Under the pieces are notes generated by a model. The model ran no database searches. It was not told where the DNA came from and saw only the letters and a list, made by a program, of their open reading frames with translations. From Streptomyces flaveolus (GTDB taxonomy: Bacteria; Actinomycetota; Actinomycetes; Streptomycetales; Streptomycetaceae), in the NCBI RefSeq assembly GCF_000716535.1, contig NZ_JNWV01000016.1, positions 124,001-188,000 of the forward strand: DNA of 64,000 bases, read 5' to 3'. Position 1 is the first letter of the stretch, and each line of letters begins with the position of its first letter. A program made the translations under genes and the position numbers. Of the stretch, positions 43,645 through 52,907 are shown piece after piece.

Positions 43645-45984
43645 CTACCTTCGCCCGCCCCCGATCCCGTTCCCGTTGTTCCCGCCGTTGACCTGGCCCT
43701 CGATGAAGTTCCCGGGGATGGAGATGGTCGGGGTGGGGAAGGTGCCGCCGAGGGTGCCGCCGGTCGCGTCACCCGTGCTGCCGTCGGTCGTTCCCCCGTC
43801 CGTCGGTCCGCCGATCAGTCCCCCGGTCAGCCGTCCCGTCGTGTCCCCGTTGTTGCCGTCCTCCGTCCCCCCGTCGCCTTTTCCCTGATCATCACCCTCG
43901 TGGGTGTCGTCGGGGATGTCGACCAGGTGGAAGTCCTCCACGGGCTTGTCCTCCAGCGCGCCGCTCATCATGTCGCGCCAGATCGGGCCCGGGACCTCAC
44001 CGCCGTAGACCTTGTCGTGCGGGACGCCGCCGATGGTGATGTTGGTCATCTTCCGCTTGTGCTGCGGGTCGCCGACCCAGACCGCGCCCGCCATGTTCGG
44101 GGTGTAGCCGACGAACCAGGCCGCGAAGCGCTCGTCCGTCGTACCCGTCTTGCCCGCGCTCGGGCGGCTGCCGAGACCGGCCTCCTGACCGGTGCCGTCC
44201 TCGACCACGCCCTTGAGGAGCGTGCTGACCGTGTCGGCGGTCTTCTCCGACATCGCCCGCGAGCAGGTCGACTTCGGCACCGGCAGGGACTTCTGCTCGC
44301 TGCCGACCTTCTTGGTGACCGATTCGATGGCGACCGGGGTGCAGTACATCCCGCGCGACGCGAAGGTGGCGTACGCGTTCGCCATCGTCAGCGGGGACAT
44401 CTCCTGGGTGCCGAGCGCGATGGAGGGGGCCTGCTGGATCGTGCGGCCGTCCGCGCGCTGCACGCCCATCTTCTTGGCCATGTCGATGACCGGGCAGATG
44501 CCGATGTCGCTGATCAGCTGCACGTAGTAGGTGTTGACCGACTTGGCGGTCGCCTCCTTCATGGCGTACGGGCCGCGCTCGGACTCGTTCTCGTTGGTCA
44601 GCTTGGTGGGCTTGTTCGGGTCGTCGTGCCAGGTCTTGCCGTCGCACGCGGAGACCGGGCTCGGGTACGTCATCTCGTACGGCGACGAGTACTCCTGCGT
44701 CGGGGGCTTGCCCCCCTCGATGGCCGCCGCGGCGACGATCGGCTTGAACGTGGAACCGGGCTGGTAGCCGGCGCCGCCGCCCATGTCCCCGTTGACCGAC
44801 AGGTTGATCGTCGTCTCGTCGTTCTTGACGTTGACGCCGTACGGGCGGGACTGGCCCATGCCGAGGATCTTGCCGGTGCCGGGCTCGACGATGGTCGCGG
44901 CGGTCGCCACGGCGTCGCTCTTGTAGACGTGGTCCTTGATCGACGCCTGCACGGACTGCTGGGCCTGCGGGTCGAGCGTCGTACGGATCGTCAGGCCGCC
45001 CCGGTTCCAGAGCTTGGCCCGGTCCTCCTTGGTCTTGCCGAAGACCGGGTCGGTGAGGACGACCTGGCGGACGTAGTCACAGAAGAAGCCGGCGCCCTTC
45101 ACCGCGGTGATGCAGCCGTTCTTGGGGCGGCTGGTGTGCAGGCCGAGCGGCTTCTCCTTGGCCTGGTCGGCCTCCTTCTGGGAGATGTCGCCGACCTCCG
45201 CCATGCGCTGGAGGACGGTGTTGCGCCGCTTGGTGGCCTCCGCCTCGTCGTTCACCGGGTCGTAGCGGCTCGGGGACTGCACGATGCCGGCCAGCAGTGC
45301 CGACTCCTGGAGGTTCAGGTCCTTGGCGTGCTTGGAGAAGTAGCGCTGGGCGGCGGCCTCCACGCCGTAGGCCTGCTCGCCGAAGAAGGTGATGTTGAGA
45401 TAGTTCTCCAGGATCTTCTTCTTGCCGAGCTTGTCCTCGATCTGGATCGCGTACTTCAGCTCGCGGATCTTGCGGCCCAGGGTCTGCTGGGTGGCCTCGG
45501 CGACCTTCGTCGGGTCGTCGCCGGCCTCCTCGATGAAGTAGTTCTTCACCAGCTGCTGGGTGAGCGTGGAGGCGCCCTGGGCGACCCCGCCCTCCTGCGC
45601 GTTCTTGTTCAGGGCACGCAGCACGCCCTTGAGGTCGACGGCGCCGTGCTTGTAGAAGCGCGAGTCCTCGATCGCGACGATCGCCTTCTGCATGTACGGC
45701 GAGATGTCCTTGAGGTCCACCACCGTGCGGTCGCGGGAGTAGACGGTCGCGATCTGTTTGCCCTGGTCGTCCAGGATCGTCGTGCGCTGGCTGAGCTGTG
45801 GGCTCTTCAGATTGGCCGGGATCTCGTCGAAGCCCTTGACCGAGCCCTTGGCCGCGAGGCCCAGCGCGCCGGCAGCGGGCAGCGCGATGCCCGCCATCAC
45901 GGCTCCGGCGAGCACACTGACACCGAGGAACTTGGCGGCCTGCTGCATGGGCGACAGACCGCCGCCCGGGCGCTTCTTTGGCAT
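43645..45984 (-). CDS. class A penicillin-binding protein (transglycosylase/transpeptidase)
   Basis: 779 residues. Membrane anchor near 17-45. GT51 transglycosylase: AIVAIEDSRFYKHGAVDLKG (catalytic Glu) and GASTLTQQLVKN. Transpeptidase: PGSTFKPIVAAA (SxxK), the KSVNTYY (SxN) segment and KTGTTD (KTG). It polymerises and cross-links peptidoglycan. The C-terminal 80 residues are Gly/Thr/Asn-rich and disordered. It is divergent from wblA, a neighbourhood conserved in Streptomyces. Confidence 0.95.
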   Translation of the reverse strand: MPKKRPGGGLSPMQQAAKFLGVSVLAGAVMAGIALPAAGALGLAAKGSVKGFDEIPANLKSPQLSQRTTILDDQGKQIATVYSRDRTVVDLKDISPYMQKAIVAIEDSRFYKHGAVDLKGVLRALNKNAQEGGVAQGASTLTQQLVKNYFIEEAGDDPTKVAEATQQTLGRKIRELKYAIQIEDKLGKKKILENYLNITFFGEQAYGVEAAAQRYFSKHAKDLNLQESALLAGIVQSPSRYDPVNDEAEATKRRNTVLQRMAEVGDISQKEADQAKEKPLGLHTSRPKNGCITAVKGAGFFCDYVRQVVLTDPVFGKTKEDRAKLWNRGGLTIRTTLDPQAQQSVQASIKDHVYKSDAVATAATIVEPGTGKILGMGQSRPYGVNVKNDETTINLSVNGDMGGGAGYQPGSTFKPIVAAAAIEGGKPPTQEYSSPYEMTYPSPVSACDGKTWHDDPNKPTKLTNENESERGPYAMKEATAKSVNTYYVQLISDIGICPVIDMAKKMGVQRADGRTIQQAPSIALGTQEMSPLTMANAYATFASRGMYCTPVAIESVTKKVGSEQKSLPVPKSTCSRAMSEKTADTVSTLLKGVVEDGTGQEAGLGSRPSAGKTGTTDERFAAWFVGYTPNMAGAVWVGDPQHKRKMTNITIGGVPHDKVYGGEVPGPIWRDMMSGALEDKPVEDFHLVDIPDDTHEGDDQGKGDGGTEDGNNGDTTGRLTGGLIGGPTDGGTTDGSTGDATGGTLGGTFPTPTISIPGNFIEGQVNGGNNGNGIGGGRR

Positions 45985-46474
45985 GGGGGCAGCCTAATCC
46001 GTACTGTTGAGCGTTCCGAAGGAGCGACCGCATCACGGCACGGCAAAGCGGGGGGTCTTCGCTCCCATTCGCCGGACACGCGCGCAGGCCTTGGCCTAAG
46101 CTGCTCTCAACTGTCACAGCCGAGCGGTCACGTAGCTATACGTCCGGCGAACCCGAATCGTTCCGGACGTAGCCCGAAATTCCCAGGGACGAGCCCGTCT
46201 CCTGAGAAGGGCGAGCCCGATTCCGCCTCGTGTGTCACCTGGCGCCCGATGTGACGTACCACGACTGTCCCGGTTTGCCGGGATGATCACGCATGTCGCC
46301 AGGTCACTCCCGCGGGTGATCTGCCGCTTACCCATAGTCCGTTCGGGCCATTCAAGATTGGGCCCGCAGGGGGTGTTGCGCTGTCCCCACCTTCCGTAAC
46401 GTCCTCAACTGGCGGCGGTGAATATGCCGCTGCCGCCGTGGGGGAGCCTCGATTCGGGAGAGGACGGCGCCGGT
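45985..46474 (+). other. 490-base promoter/leader region upstream of wblA
   Basis: No gene seen. It separates the divergent PBP gene and wblA. An in-frame GTG at 46418 would add 19 residues to WblA, but the family start is at 46475. A GC-rich imperfect hairpin (GGCGGCGG / CCGCTGCCGCC) lies at about 46411-46437. Long leaders of wblA are known in the genus. Confidence 0.5.
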
Positions 46475-46813
46475 ATGGGCTGGGTAACCGACTGGAGTGC
46501 GCAGGCTGCCTGCCGCACTACCGATCCGGATGAACTGTTCGTTCAGGGAGCAGCGCAGAACAGAGCGAAGGCGGTGTGCACCGGATGCCCGGTACGCACG
46601 GAGTGCCTGGCGGACGCGCTGGACAACCGCGTGGAGTTCGGCGTGTGGGGAGGCATGACGGAGCGTGAGCGCCGCGCGCTGTTGCGCCGGCGGCCCACCG
46701 TGACCTCCTGGCGGAGACTGCTGGAAACCGCCCGCTCGGAGTACGAGCGGGGCGCGGGCATCGTGCCCCTCGACAACGACGAGGTGTACGAGAACTACGC
46801 GGCGGTGAGCTGA
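46475..46813 (+). CDS. wblA: WhiB-family iron-sulfur regulator WblA
   Basis: 112 residues. The four cluster ligands are C13, C35, C38 and C44 (CTGCPVRTEC), followed by the GVWGG turn and a basic RERRALLRRR DNA-binding tail. The near-exact family text MGWVTDWSAQAACRTTDPDE identifies WblA, a conserved pleiotropic regulator that lowers antibiotic production and affects sporulation. Located beside a class A PBP as in S. coelicolor. Confidence 0.95.
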   Translation: MGWVTDWSAQAACRTTDPDELFVQGAAQNRAKAVCTGCPVRTECLADALDNRVEFGVWGGMTERERRALLRRRPTVTSWRRLLETARSEYERGAGIVPLDNDEVYENYAAVS

Positions 46814-46900
46814 GGCATCCCCCCGGGGTATTCGCCCGGGGCATTCGCCAGGGGCACATCGCGGGGACAAGGTCCGATCCGGCAACGGGTGCATGGTCCG

Positions 46901-46956
46901 GCAAGGCCGCCTCGGCAGCCGCCCGCGAGCAAGGCCGCTTCGGCAGCCGCCCGCGT
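46901..46956 (+). repeat. 28-bp tandem duplication
   Basis: Copies at 46901-46928 and 46929-46956 differ at two positions, in the 253 gene-free bases between wblA and the ArsA-like gene. Confidence 0.7.
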
Positions 46957-47066
46957 ACACCTTCCGCGCGTGTGTGCGGAGCCTGGCGCGTGTGACGGCG
47001 CGCGACCGCCGTTCCTGTGGTCCGCCGCGTCCTGTGGCCCCGCCCACCTGCCTCCAGGCCTACGGC

Positions 47067-48512
47067 CTACGCGCGTTCCGGCCGGCCCGCCGCCAGGCGG
47101 TCACCGATGTCGCGCAGGCCCGTGAGGTCGTGGACGTCCCCGGGCAGCGCGGGTACCTCGACCACCGCCACCTCGGGGTGGCGGGCGGTGAAACGGTCCC
47201 GCGTGCGCTGCTCGCGCGAGAGCAGCTGCATGCGGTCGGCGTGCAGCCTCAGCAGTCCCACGGTGAGCCGGTCGACGGAGCGCTCCGTGTCGGCGGGGGA
47301 GCCTTCCTCGGAAGCGGTGGCTGCGGCCTCGGCCGCGGTCTCGGCTGCGGGCTGTGCCGCGGTCTCGGCTGCGGGCTGTGCTGCGGTCTCGGCCGCCGGC
47401 TGTGCTGCGGTCTCGGCTGCGGGACGTGCCTCCGCCTCGGCCGCGGAAGTTCGTGAACTGCCGTATGTGTCGGGAGAGTTACGAAGTCCAGCTTTCCCGT
47501 CCCCCTGATCGACAATGCGGGGGTCCTCAAGATTTTCCGCGGCGGCGAGCGCCCGCTCGGCCGACAGCCGTCCGGCGCCGCTGCCATGGACCCGGTTGAG
47601 CACCAGGCCCATCAGCGGCATGTCCTCCGCCGCCAGCCGCTCCACGAAGTAGGCGGCCTCACGCAGGGCGTCCCGCTCCGGCGCGGCCACCACCAGGAAC
47701 GCCGTGCCCGGCGCCTGGAGCAGCTTGTAGGTGGCGTCCGCGCGCGTGCGGAAACCGCCGAAGGTGGTGTCCATCGCGGCCACGAACGTCTGCACGTCCT
47801 TCAGCAGCTGACCCCCCAGCAGCTTGCCCAGCGTGCCGGTCATCATCGACATGCCGACGTTGAGGAAGGCCATCCCCGCGCGGCCGCCGAGCTTGGCGGG
47901 GGCGGTCAGCAGCCGGATGAGGCGGCCGTCCAGGAAGGAGCCGAGCCGCTTGGGCGCGTCCAGGAAGTCCAGCGCGGAACGGGAGGGCGGGGTGTCGACC
48001 ACGATCAGGTCCCACTCCTCCTTCGCCCGCAGCTGGCCCAGCTTCTCCATCGCCATGTACTCCTGCGTGCCCGCGAAGCCCGCCGAGAGCGACTGGTAGA
48101 AGGGGTTCGCCAGGATCGCGGCGGCCCGCTCCCGGTCCGCGTGCGCCTCCACGACCTCGTCGAAGGTGCGCTTCATGTCGAGCATCATGGCGTGCAGCTC
48201 GCCGTCGCCCTCCGTGCCCTTCACCCTGCGCGGCACGTTGTCGAGGGAGTCGATGCCCATCGACTGGGCCAGCCGCTTGGCCGGGTCGATGGTCAGGACG
48301 ACCACCTTGCGGCCCCGCTCGGCCGCCCGGAGTCCGAGGGCGGCCGCGGTCGTCGTCTTGCCGACCCCGCCCGCGCCGCAGCACACCACGATCCGGGTCT
48401 TCGGGTCGTCGAGCAGCGGATCGATGTCCAGCACGCGCGCGGGGGAGAGCCGCGAGCGTGCCGCGTCCTGGTGGGGGGCGGCGTCCCGCGCCTCGGCCGG
48501 GTCCGGACTCAT
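47067..48512 (-). CDS. ArsA-like P-loop ATPase (second of pair)
   Basis: 481 residues. Deviant Walker A GAGGVGKTTTAAALG (near 47), switch region TIDPAKRLAQSMG and DTPPSRSALDFLDAP. It belongs to the ArsA/GET3 family conserved in actinobacteria as a two-gene pair; function unknown, not tied to arsenic here. A repeat insert of AETAAQPA units (four copies, about residues 352-390) breaks the C-terminal half. ATG overlaps the partner's stop (ATGA). Confidence 0.92.
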   Translation of the reverse strand: MSPDPAEARDAAPHQDAARSRLSPARVLDIDPLLDDPKTRIVVCCGAGGVGKTTTAAALGLRAAERGRKVVVLTIDPAKRLAQSMGIDSLDNVPRRVKGTEGDGELHAMMLDMKRTFDEVVEAHADRERAAAILANPFYQSLSAGFAGTQEYMAMEKLGQLRAKEEWDLIVVDTPPSRSALDFLDAPKRLGSFLDGRLIRLLTAPAKLGGRAGMAFLNVGMSMMTGTLGKLLGGQLLKDVQTFVAAMDTTFGGFRTRADATYKLLQAPGTAFLVVAAPERDALREAAYFVERLAAEDMPLMGLVLNRVHGSGAGRLSAERALAAAENLEDPRIVDQGDGKAGLRNSPDTYGSSRTSAAEAEARPAAETAAQPAAETAAQPAAETAAQPAAETAAEAAATASEEGSPADTERSVDRLTVGLLRLHADRMQLLSREQRTRDRFTARHPEVAVVEVPALPGDVHDLTGLRDIGDRLAAGRPERA

Positions 48513-49486
48513 GACAACCCCTGCTTCCGCAGCTCGGTGGCGAGTTCGTACAAGCCCGCGAGGTCCATGCCCTCGGCGAGCAGCGGCAGTTCGTGCAGCG
48601 GCAGGCCCAGCTCGCCGAGGACCGCGCGCTGCTCCTGCTCCAGCGCGTACCGCTCGGCGTACTCCGCGGCCTGCTCCAGCAGCGGGTCCACCAGCTTCTC
48701 GGCGTTCCCGCCGCGCCGGGCCCCGCCCAGACCGGCCGTCGAGAGCGCCTGTGCGACCGATGAACGCTCCACGGTCCGTACGAGTTCCAGATCGGCCGCG
48801 TCCAACACCTCCGGCCGGACCATGTTCACGATGACCCGGCCCACCGGAAGCCGGGCCGCGCGGAGTTCGGCGATGCCGTCGGCGGTCTCCTGGACCGGCA
48901 TTTCCTCCAGCAGCGTCACCAGGTGCACCGCCGTCTCCGGCGACTTCAGCACCCGCATGACGGCCTGCGCCTGATTGTGTATGGGGCCGATCTTCGCCAG
49001 GCCCGCCACCTCGTCGTTGACGTTCAGGAAGCGGGTGATGCGGCCGGTCGGCGGGGCGTCCATGACGACGTAGTCGTACGCGAACCTCCCCGACCTGTCC
49101 TTGCGGCGCACCGCCTCGCACGCCTTGCCGGTCAGCAGGACGTCTCTGAGGCCGGGCGCGATGGTGGTGGCGAAGTCGATCGCGCCCAGCTTCTTCAGCG
49201 CCCGGCCCGCGCCGCCGAGCTTGTAGAACATCTGGAGATAGTCCAGAAGGGCCAGTTCCGGATCGATGGCGAGGGCGTACACCTCGCCGCCGCCCGGAGC
49301 GACCGCGATCTTGCGCTCCTCGTACGGAAGTGCCTCCGTCTCGAAGAGCTGCGCGATGCCCTGCCGGCCCTCGACCTCCACGAGAAGCGTCCGCTTCCCC
49401 TCGGTCGCGAGGGCCAGCGCGAGTGCGGCGGCGACCGTCGTCTTTCCGGTCCCGCCCTTGCCGCTGACGACCTGGAGCCTGCTCAC
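48509..49486 (-). CDS. ArsA-like P-loop ATPase (first of pair)
   Basis: 325 residues from GTG 49486, where the family begins (SRLQVVSGKGGTGKTTVAAA). An in-frame GTG at 49516 is possible. MDAPPTGRITRFLNV is the DxxP switch. It forms an operon with the second ATPase. The pair probably makes a heterodimer, with roles inferred only from the ArsA/GET3 fold. Confidence 0.92.
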   Translation of the reverse strand: MSRLQVVSGKGGTGKTTVAAALALALATEGKRTLLVEVEGRQGIAQLFETEALPYEERKIAVAPGGGEVYALAIDPELALLDYLQMFYKLGGAGRALKKLGAIDFATTIAPGLRDVLLTGKACEAVRRKDRSGRFAYDYVVMDAPPTGRITRFLNVNDEVAGLAKIGPIHNQAQAVMRVLKSPETAVHLVTLLEEMPVQETADGIAELRAARLPVGRVIVNMVRPEVLDAADLELVRTVERSSVAQALSTAGLGGARRGGNAEKLVDPLLEQAAEYAERYALEQEQRAVLGELGLPLHELPLLAEGMDLAGLYELATELRKQGLS

Positions 49487-49593
49487 ATCTTCGAGACTAA
49501 CCAGTCCGGGCGACACTCACGCGGGAGGCTGTGGATAACGGGGGCCGTGGTGGGCCGCAGGACCCCCCGGTCACAGCGGCTACAGTCGCCCCC

Positions 49594-49764
49594 ATGACCA
49601 AGAAGTGGGAATACCAGACCGTGCCGCTGCTGATCCATGCCACCAAGCAGATCCTGGACAGCTGGGGCGACCAGGGCTACGAACTCGTCCAGGTCGTGCC
49701 CGGGCCTAACCCGGAGTCGCTCGTGGCCTACCTGAAGCGGGAGAAGCCGGAGACGGACGCGTGA
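49594..49764 (+). CDS. DUF4177 protein
   Basis: 56 residues, KKWEYQTVPLLIHATKQILD, WGDQGYELVQVVPG and LVAYLKRE. The WEY...GYELV pattern is that of DUF4177. Function unknown. The stop overlaps the GTG of the RidA gene. Confidence 0.88.
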   Translation: MTKKWEYQTVPLLIHATKQILDSWGDQGYELVQVVPGPNPESLVAYLKREKPETDA

Positions 49765-50225
49765 GCGCGGTCGAGGCCAAGCTGGCCGAACTGGGTCTGA
49801 CCCTGCCGGAGGTCGTACCGCCGCTGGCCGCGTACCAGCCGGCCGTGCAGTCGGGGGTGTACGTCTACACCGCCGGCCAGCTGCCGATGGTGGAGGGGAA
49901 GCTGCCGGTCACCGGCAAGGTGGGCGCCGAGGTCACGGCGGAGGAGGCCAAGGAGCTGGCCCGCACCTGCGCGCTGAACGCGCTCGCCGCCGTGAAGTCC
50001 GTCGTCGGTGACCTGGACCGCATCGCGCGCGTGGTGAAGGTCGTCGGCTTCGTCGCCTCGGCGGCCGACTTCACCGGGCAGCCCGGTGTCGTCAACGGCG
50101 CCAGCGAACTGCTCGGTGAGGTGCTCGGCGACAAGGGCGTGCACGCCCGCAGCGCGGTCGGCGTCGCGGTGCTGCCGCTGGACGCGCCGGTCGAGGTGGA
50201 GATCCAGGTCGAGCTGGCCCAGTAG
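49761..50225 (+). CDS. RidA/YjgF-family protein
   Basis: 154 residues. VYTAGQLPMVEGKLPVTGKV and ARSAVGVAVLPLDAPVEVEI fit the RidA-like family, whose members deaminate reactive enamines. Arginine of the RidA site is replaced in the usual RSAVGVA text of this sub-group, so activity is uncertain. GTG start coupled to the preceding gene. Confidence 0.9.
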   Translation: MSAVEAKLAELGLTLPEVVPPLAAYQPAVQSGVYVYTAGQLPMVEGKLPVTGKVGAEVTAEEAKELARTCALNALAAVKSVVGDLDRIARVVKVVGFVASAADFTGQPGVVNGASELLGEVLGDKGVHARSAVGVAVLPLDAPVEVEIQVELAQ

Positions 50226-50295
50226 GACGCCCCGGCAGGCCCGCTGACCTCGGGTACCTCTCGAACATTCGCCCTACACGGGATAGCCTCCGGCC

Positions 50296-51201
50296 ATGGC
50301 GAACGGTCAGTGGTACCCCCCGGAGTGGCCCGACCGCATCCGCGCGCTCGCGGACGGCGCCCTCACCCCGGTGACCCCGAGGCGCGCGGCCACGGTGCTG
50401 CTCCTGAAGGACACCCCGGACGGGCCGGTCGTCCACATGCTGCGCAGACGCGCCTCCATGGCCTTCGCCGGAGGCGCGTACGCGTATCCCGGGGGTGGCG
50501 TCGACCCGCGTGACGACGACCGCCAGATCCGCTGGGCGGGCCCCACGCGCGCGTGGTGGGCCGAACGGCTCGGGGTCGACGCGGCGGGCGCCCAGGCGAT
50601 CGTCTGCGCGGCCGTGCGGGAGACCTACGAGGAGGCCGGCGTGCTGCTGGCCGGCCCCGACCCCGAATCGGTCGTCGGTGACACCACCGGCGACGACTGG
50701 GAGGCCGACCGCGCCGCCCTGGTCGCGCGCGAGCTGTCCTTCGCCGAGTTCCTCGACCGGCGCGGCCTGGTGCTGCGCTCGGACCTGCTGGGCGCCTGGA
50801 CCCGGTGGATCACCCCGGAGTTCGAGGCCCGCCGCTACGACACCTGGTTCTTCGTGGCCGCCCTCCCCGAGGGGCAGCGCACCCGGAACGCCTCCACGGA
50901 GGCCGACCGCACGGTGTGGATCCGCCCCGAGGAGGCCGCCGCCGGGTACGACAAGGGCGAGCTGCTGATGATGCCGCCCACCGTCGCGACCCTGCGCCAG
51001 CTCCTCCCGTACCGCACCGCCGCCGAGGCACTGGCCGCCGCTCCCGCGCGCGACATGACCCCGGTGCTCGCCCGGGCCCGCCTCCAGGACGGCGAGATCG
51101 TCCTCTCCTGGCCCGGGCACGACGAGTTCACCAAGCACGTCCCGACCGCTCCGACGCCCGCTGAGACGACCGCTGACACGACCGGTGGAGGCCCCGCATG
51201 A
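50296..51201 (+). CDS. NUDIX hydrolase
   Basis: 301 residues. AYPGGGVDPRD and the Nudix box end AAVRETYEEAGVLL (RExxEExG) are present with a large insert between, as in NUDT19-like/long actinobacterial Nudix proteins. Substrate unknown. The stop overlaps ATG of the next gene. Confidence 0.9.
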   Translation: MANGQWYPPEWPDRIRALADGALTPVTPRRAATVLLLKDTPDGPVVHMLRRRASMAFAGGAYAYPGGGVDPRDDDRQIRWAGPTRAWWAERLGVDAAGAQAIVCAAVRETYEEAGVLLAGPDPESVVGDTTGDDWEADRAALVARELSFAEFLDRRGLVLRSDLLGAWTRWITPEFEARRYDTWFFVAALPEGQRTRNASTEADRTVWIRPEEAAAGYDKGELLMMPPTVATLRQLLPYRTAAEALAAAPARDMTPVLARARLQDGEIVLSWPGHDEFTKHVPTAPTPAETTADTTGGGPA

Positions 51202-52028
51202 CCGACGCAGCAGCCCTGCCGGGCCAGCCCCGGGGCGGTGTGCTCTCGGGCCCGGCCACCGAACGGGCCGTCAACGTGCTGGCGCCCAACGCCTCAGCGA
51301 TGACCCTGGACGGCACCAACACCTGGATCGTCGCCGAGCCCGACTCCGACCTGGCCGTGGTGATCGACCCCGGGCCGCTGGACGACGGTCATCTGCGCAA
51401 CGTCGTCGATACCGCCGAGAAGGCGGGCAAGCGCATAGCCCTGACCCTGCTCACCCACGGGCACCCCGACCACGCGGAGGGCGCCGCCCGCTTCGCCGAA
51501 CTGACCGCCACGCGCGTGCGTGCCCTCGATCCGGCCCTGCGCCTCGGCGACGAGGGTCTGGCCGCCGGAGACGTCATCACCGTCGGCGGCCTGGAGCTGA
51601 GGGTCGTACCGACCCCCGGGCACACCGCGGACTCGCTTTCCTTCCATCTCCCGGCCGACCGGGCGGTGCTGACCGGCGACACCGTTCTCGGGCGCGGTAC
51701 GACGGTCGTGGCGCACCCCGACGGCCGGCTCGGTGACTATCTGGACTCCCTGCGGCGGCTGAGGTCCCTGACGGTGGACGACGGCGTGCACACCGTCCTG
51801 CCGGGCCACGGGCCGGTCCTCGACGACGCCCAGGGCGCCGTCGAGTTCTATCTCGCCCACCGCGCCCACCGGCTCGCCCAGGTGGAGACCGCGGTCGAGA
51901 ACGGCTACCAGACCCCGGCCCAGGTCGTCGCCCACGTGTACGCCGACGTCGACCGCTCGCTGTGGCCGGCGGCGGAACTGTCGGTCCGGGCCCAGCTCGA
52001 CTACCTCAGCGAGCACGGGCTGATCTAG
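51198..52028 (+). CDS. metallo-beta-lactamase-fold hydrolase
   Basis: 276 residues. Zinc motif LTHGHPDHAEGA (HxHxDH), PTPGHTADS (H), GDTVLG (D) and PGHGPVLDD (H) are all in place. This is the LACTB2/glyoxalase II-like branch. It overlaps the Nudix gene at its start and shares four bases with the convergent nucleotidyltransferase at its end. Confidence 0.93.
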   Translation: MTDAAALPGQPRGGVLSGPATERAVNVLAPNASAMTLDGTNTWIVAEPDSDLAVVIDPGPLDDGHLRNVVDTAEKAGKRIALTLLTHGHPDHAEGAARFAELTATRVRALDPALRLGDEGLAAGDVITVGGLELRVVPTPGHTADSLSFHLPADRAVLTGDTVLGRGTTVVAHPDGRLGDYLDSLRRLRSLTVDDGVHTVLPGHGPVLDDAQGAVEFYLAHRAHRLAQVETAVENGYQTPAQVVAHVYADVDRSLWPAAELSVRAQLDYLSEHGLI

Positions 52029-52846
52029 TTGGGCCGCGGGGCCTTCACGCCGTGCACGCGCGCGTACTCCGCCGCGAGCCAGGGGCCCAGGTCGTCGACG
52101 TACGAGCGCAGGACGTCCGGGTCGCCGACCGGTTCCCGGCCGTACTCGGCCGCCGTACGCACCTGTGCGGCCCGCCGCGGGTAGTACGCGCCGAACACCT
52201 CGGCCATCTCCCGCAGATCGCTGGTCCAGCCCTGCCAGCGGGGTATGACGAGCGTGAACGCGGTGCGGACGAGGTGCCGGGACATGAAGCGCACCAGCGG
52301 TCGGCGGGCCTCCTCGGTGTCCTCCGCCCCCGCGATCCGCTCCCGCCAGCGCGGCAGCCAGCGGGCGAGGTCGCCGTTGGTCTCCCGGGCCAGCAGGGAA
52401 TCGGGGCGGTAGTGGGGCAGGTGCGCGGCGAGGTCGTCACCGAGCAGCGGGGTGCACAGGCAGGCGACGAACCAGCCCATGTCGTACCGTTCCTCGTCGC
52501 TCAGCAGCCGCTTCCGGCCGTAGAGCAGCGTGCCGACACCGTCGATCTGCGGGAACTCCCCGTCGATCGCCTCCCCGAGGACGCGTACGGCGTCCCGGTC
52601 GGCGTCGGCCGGTCCGTCGCGCAGGGCGATCAGGAGGTCCAGGTCGCTGCGGCCCACGCGCGCGGTGCCGCGCGGGATCGACCCGTAGAGGTAGGCGCTG
52701 TGCAGGCGTGCGCCGAAGACGGCCGGCAGCCGGTCGCGGACGGCGTCCACGACCGGGCGGAAGGCGGGCGGCACGCGCGCGAGGGAGCCTTCGCGGACGA
52801 AGCGGCCCTGGGCGTCGACGCCGCCGGGGGCGGGAAGCACGGTCAT
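52025..52846 (-). CDS. nucleotidyltransferase domain protein
   Basis: 273 residues. The pol-beta superfamily motif YLYGSIPRGTARVGRSDLDL (GS...DxD) is clear. The C-terminal helical part (DMGWFVACLCTPLLG, YYPRRAAQVRTAAEYGREPV) resembles aminoglycoside adenylyltransferase-type proteins. Substrate not evident; resistance cannot be inferred. Confidence 0.85.
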   Translation of the reverse strand: MTVLPAPGGVDAQGRFVREGSLARVPPAFRPVVDAVRDRLPAVFGARLHSAYLYGSIPRGTARVGRSDLDLLIALRDGPADADRDAVRVLGEAIDGEFPQIDGVGTLLYGRKRLLSDEERYDMGWFVACLCTPLLGDDLAAHLPHYRPDSLLARETNGDLARWLPRWRERIAGAEDTEEARRPLVRFMSRHLVRTAFTLVIPRWQGWTSDLREMAEVFGAYYPRRAAQVRTAAEYGREPVGDPDVLRSYVDDLGPWLAAEYARVHGVKAPRPN

Positions 52847-52907
52847 GGACCCACTGTGCCGTCCCGCTCACGCCGCGGCAGCCGGGTTTTCGCGGCCGGG
52901 ACCCGCG

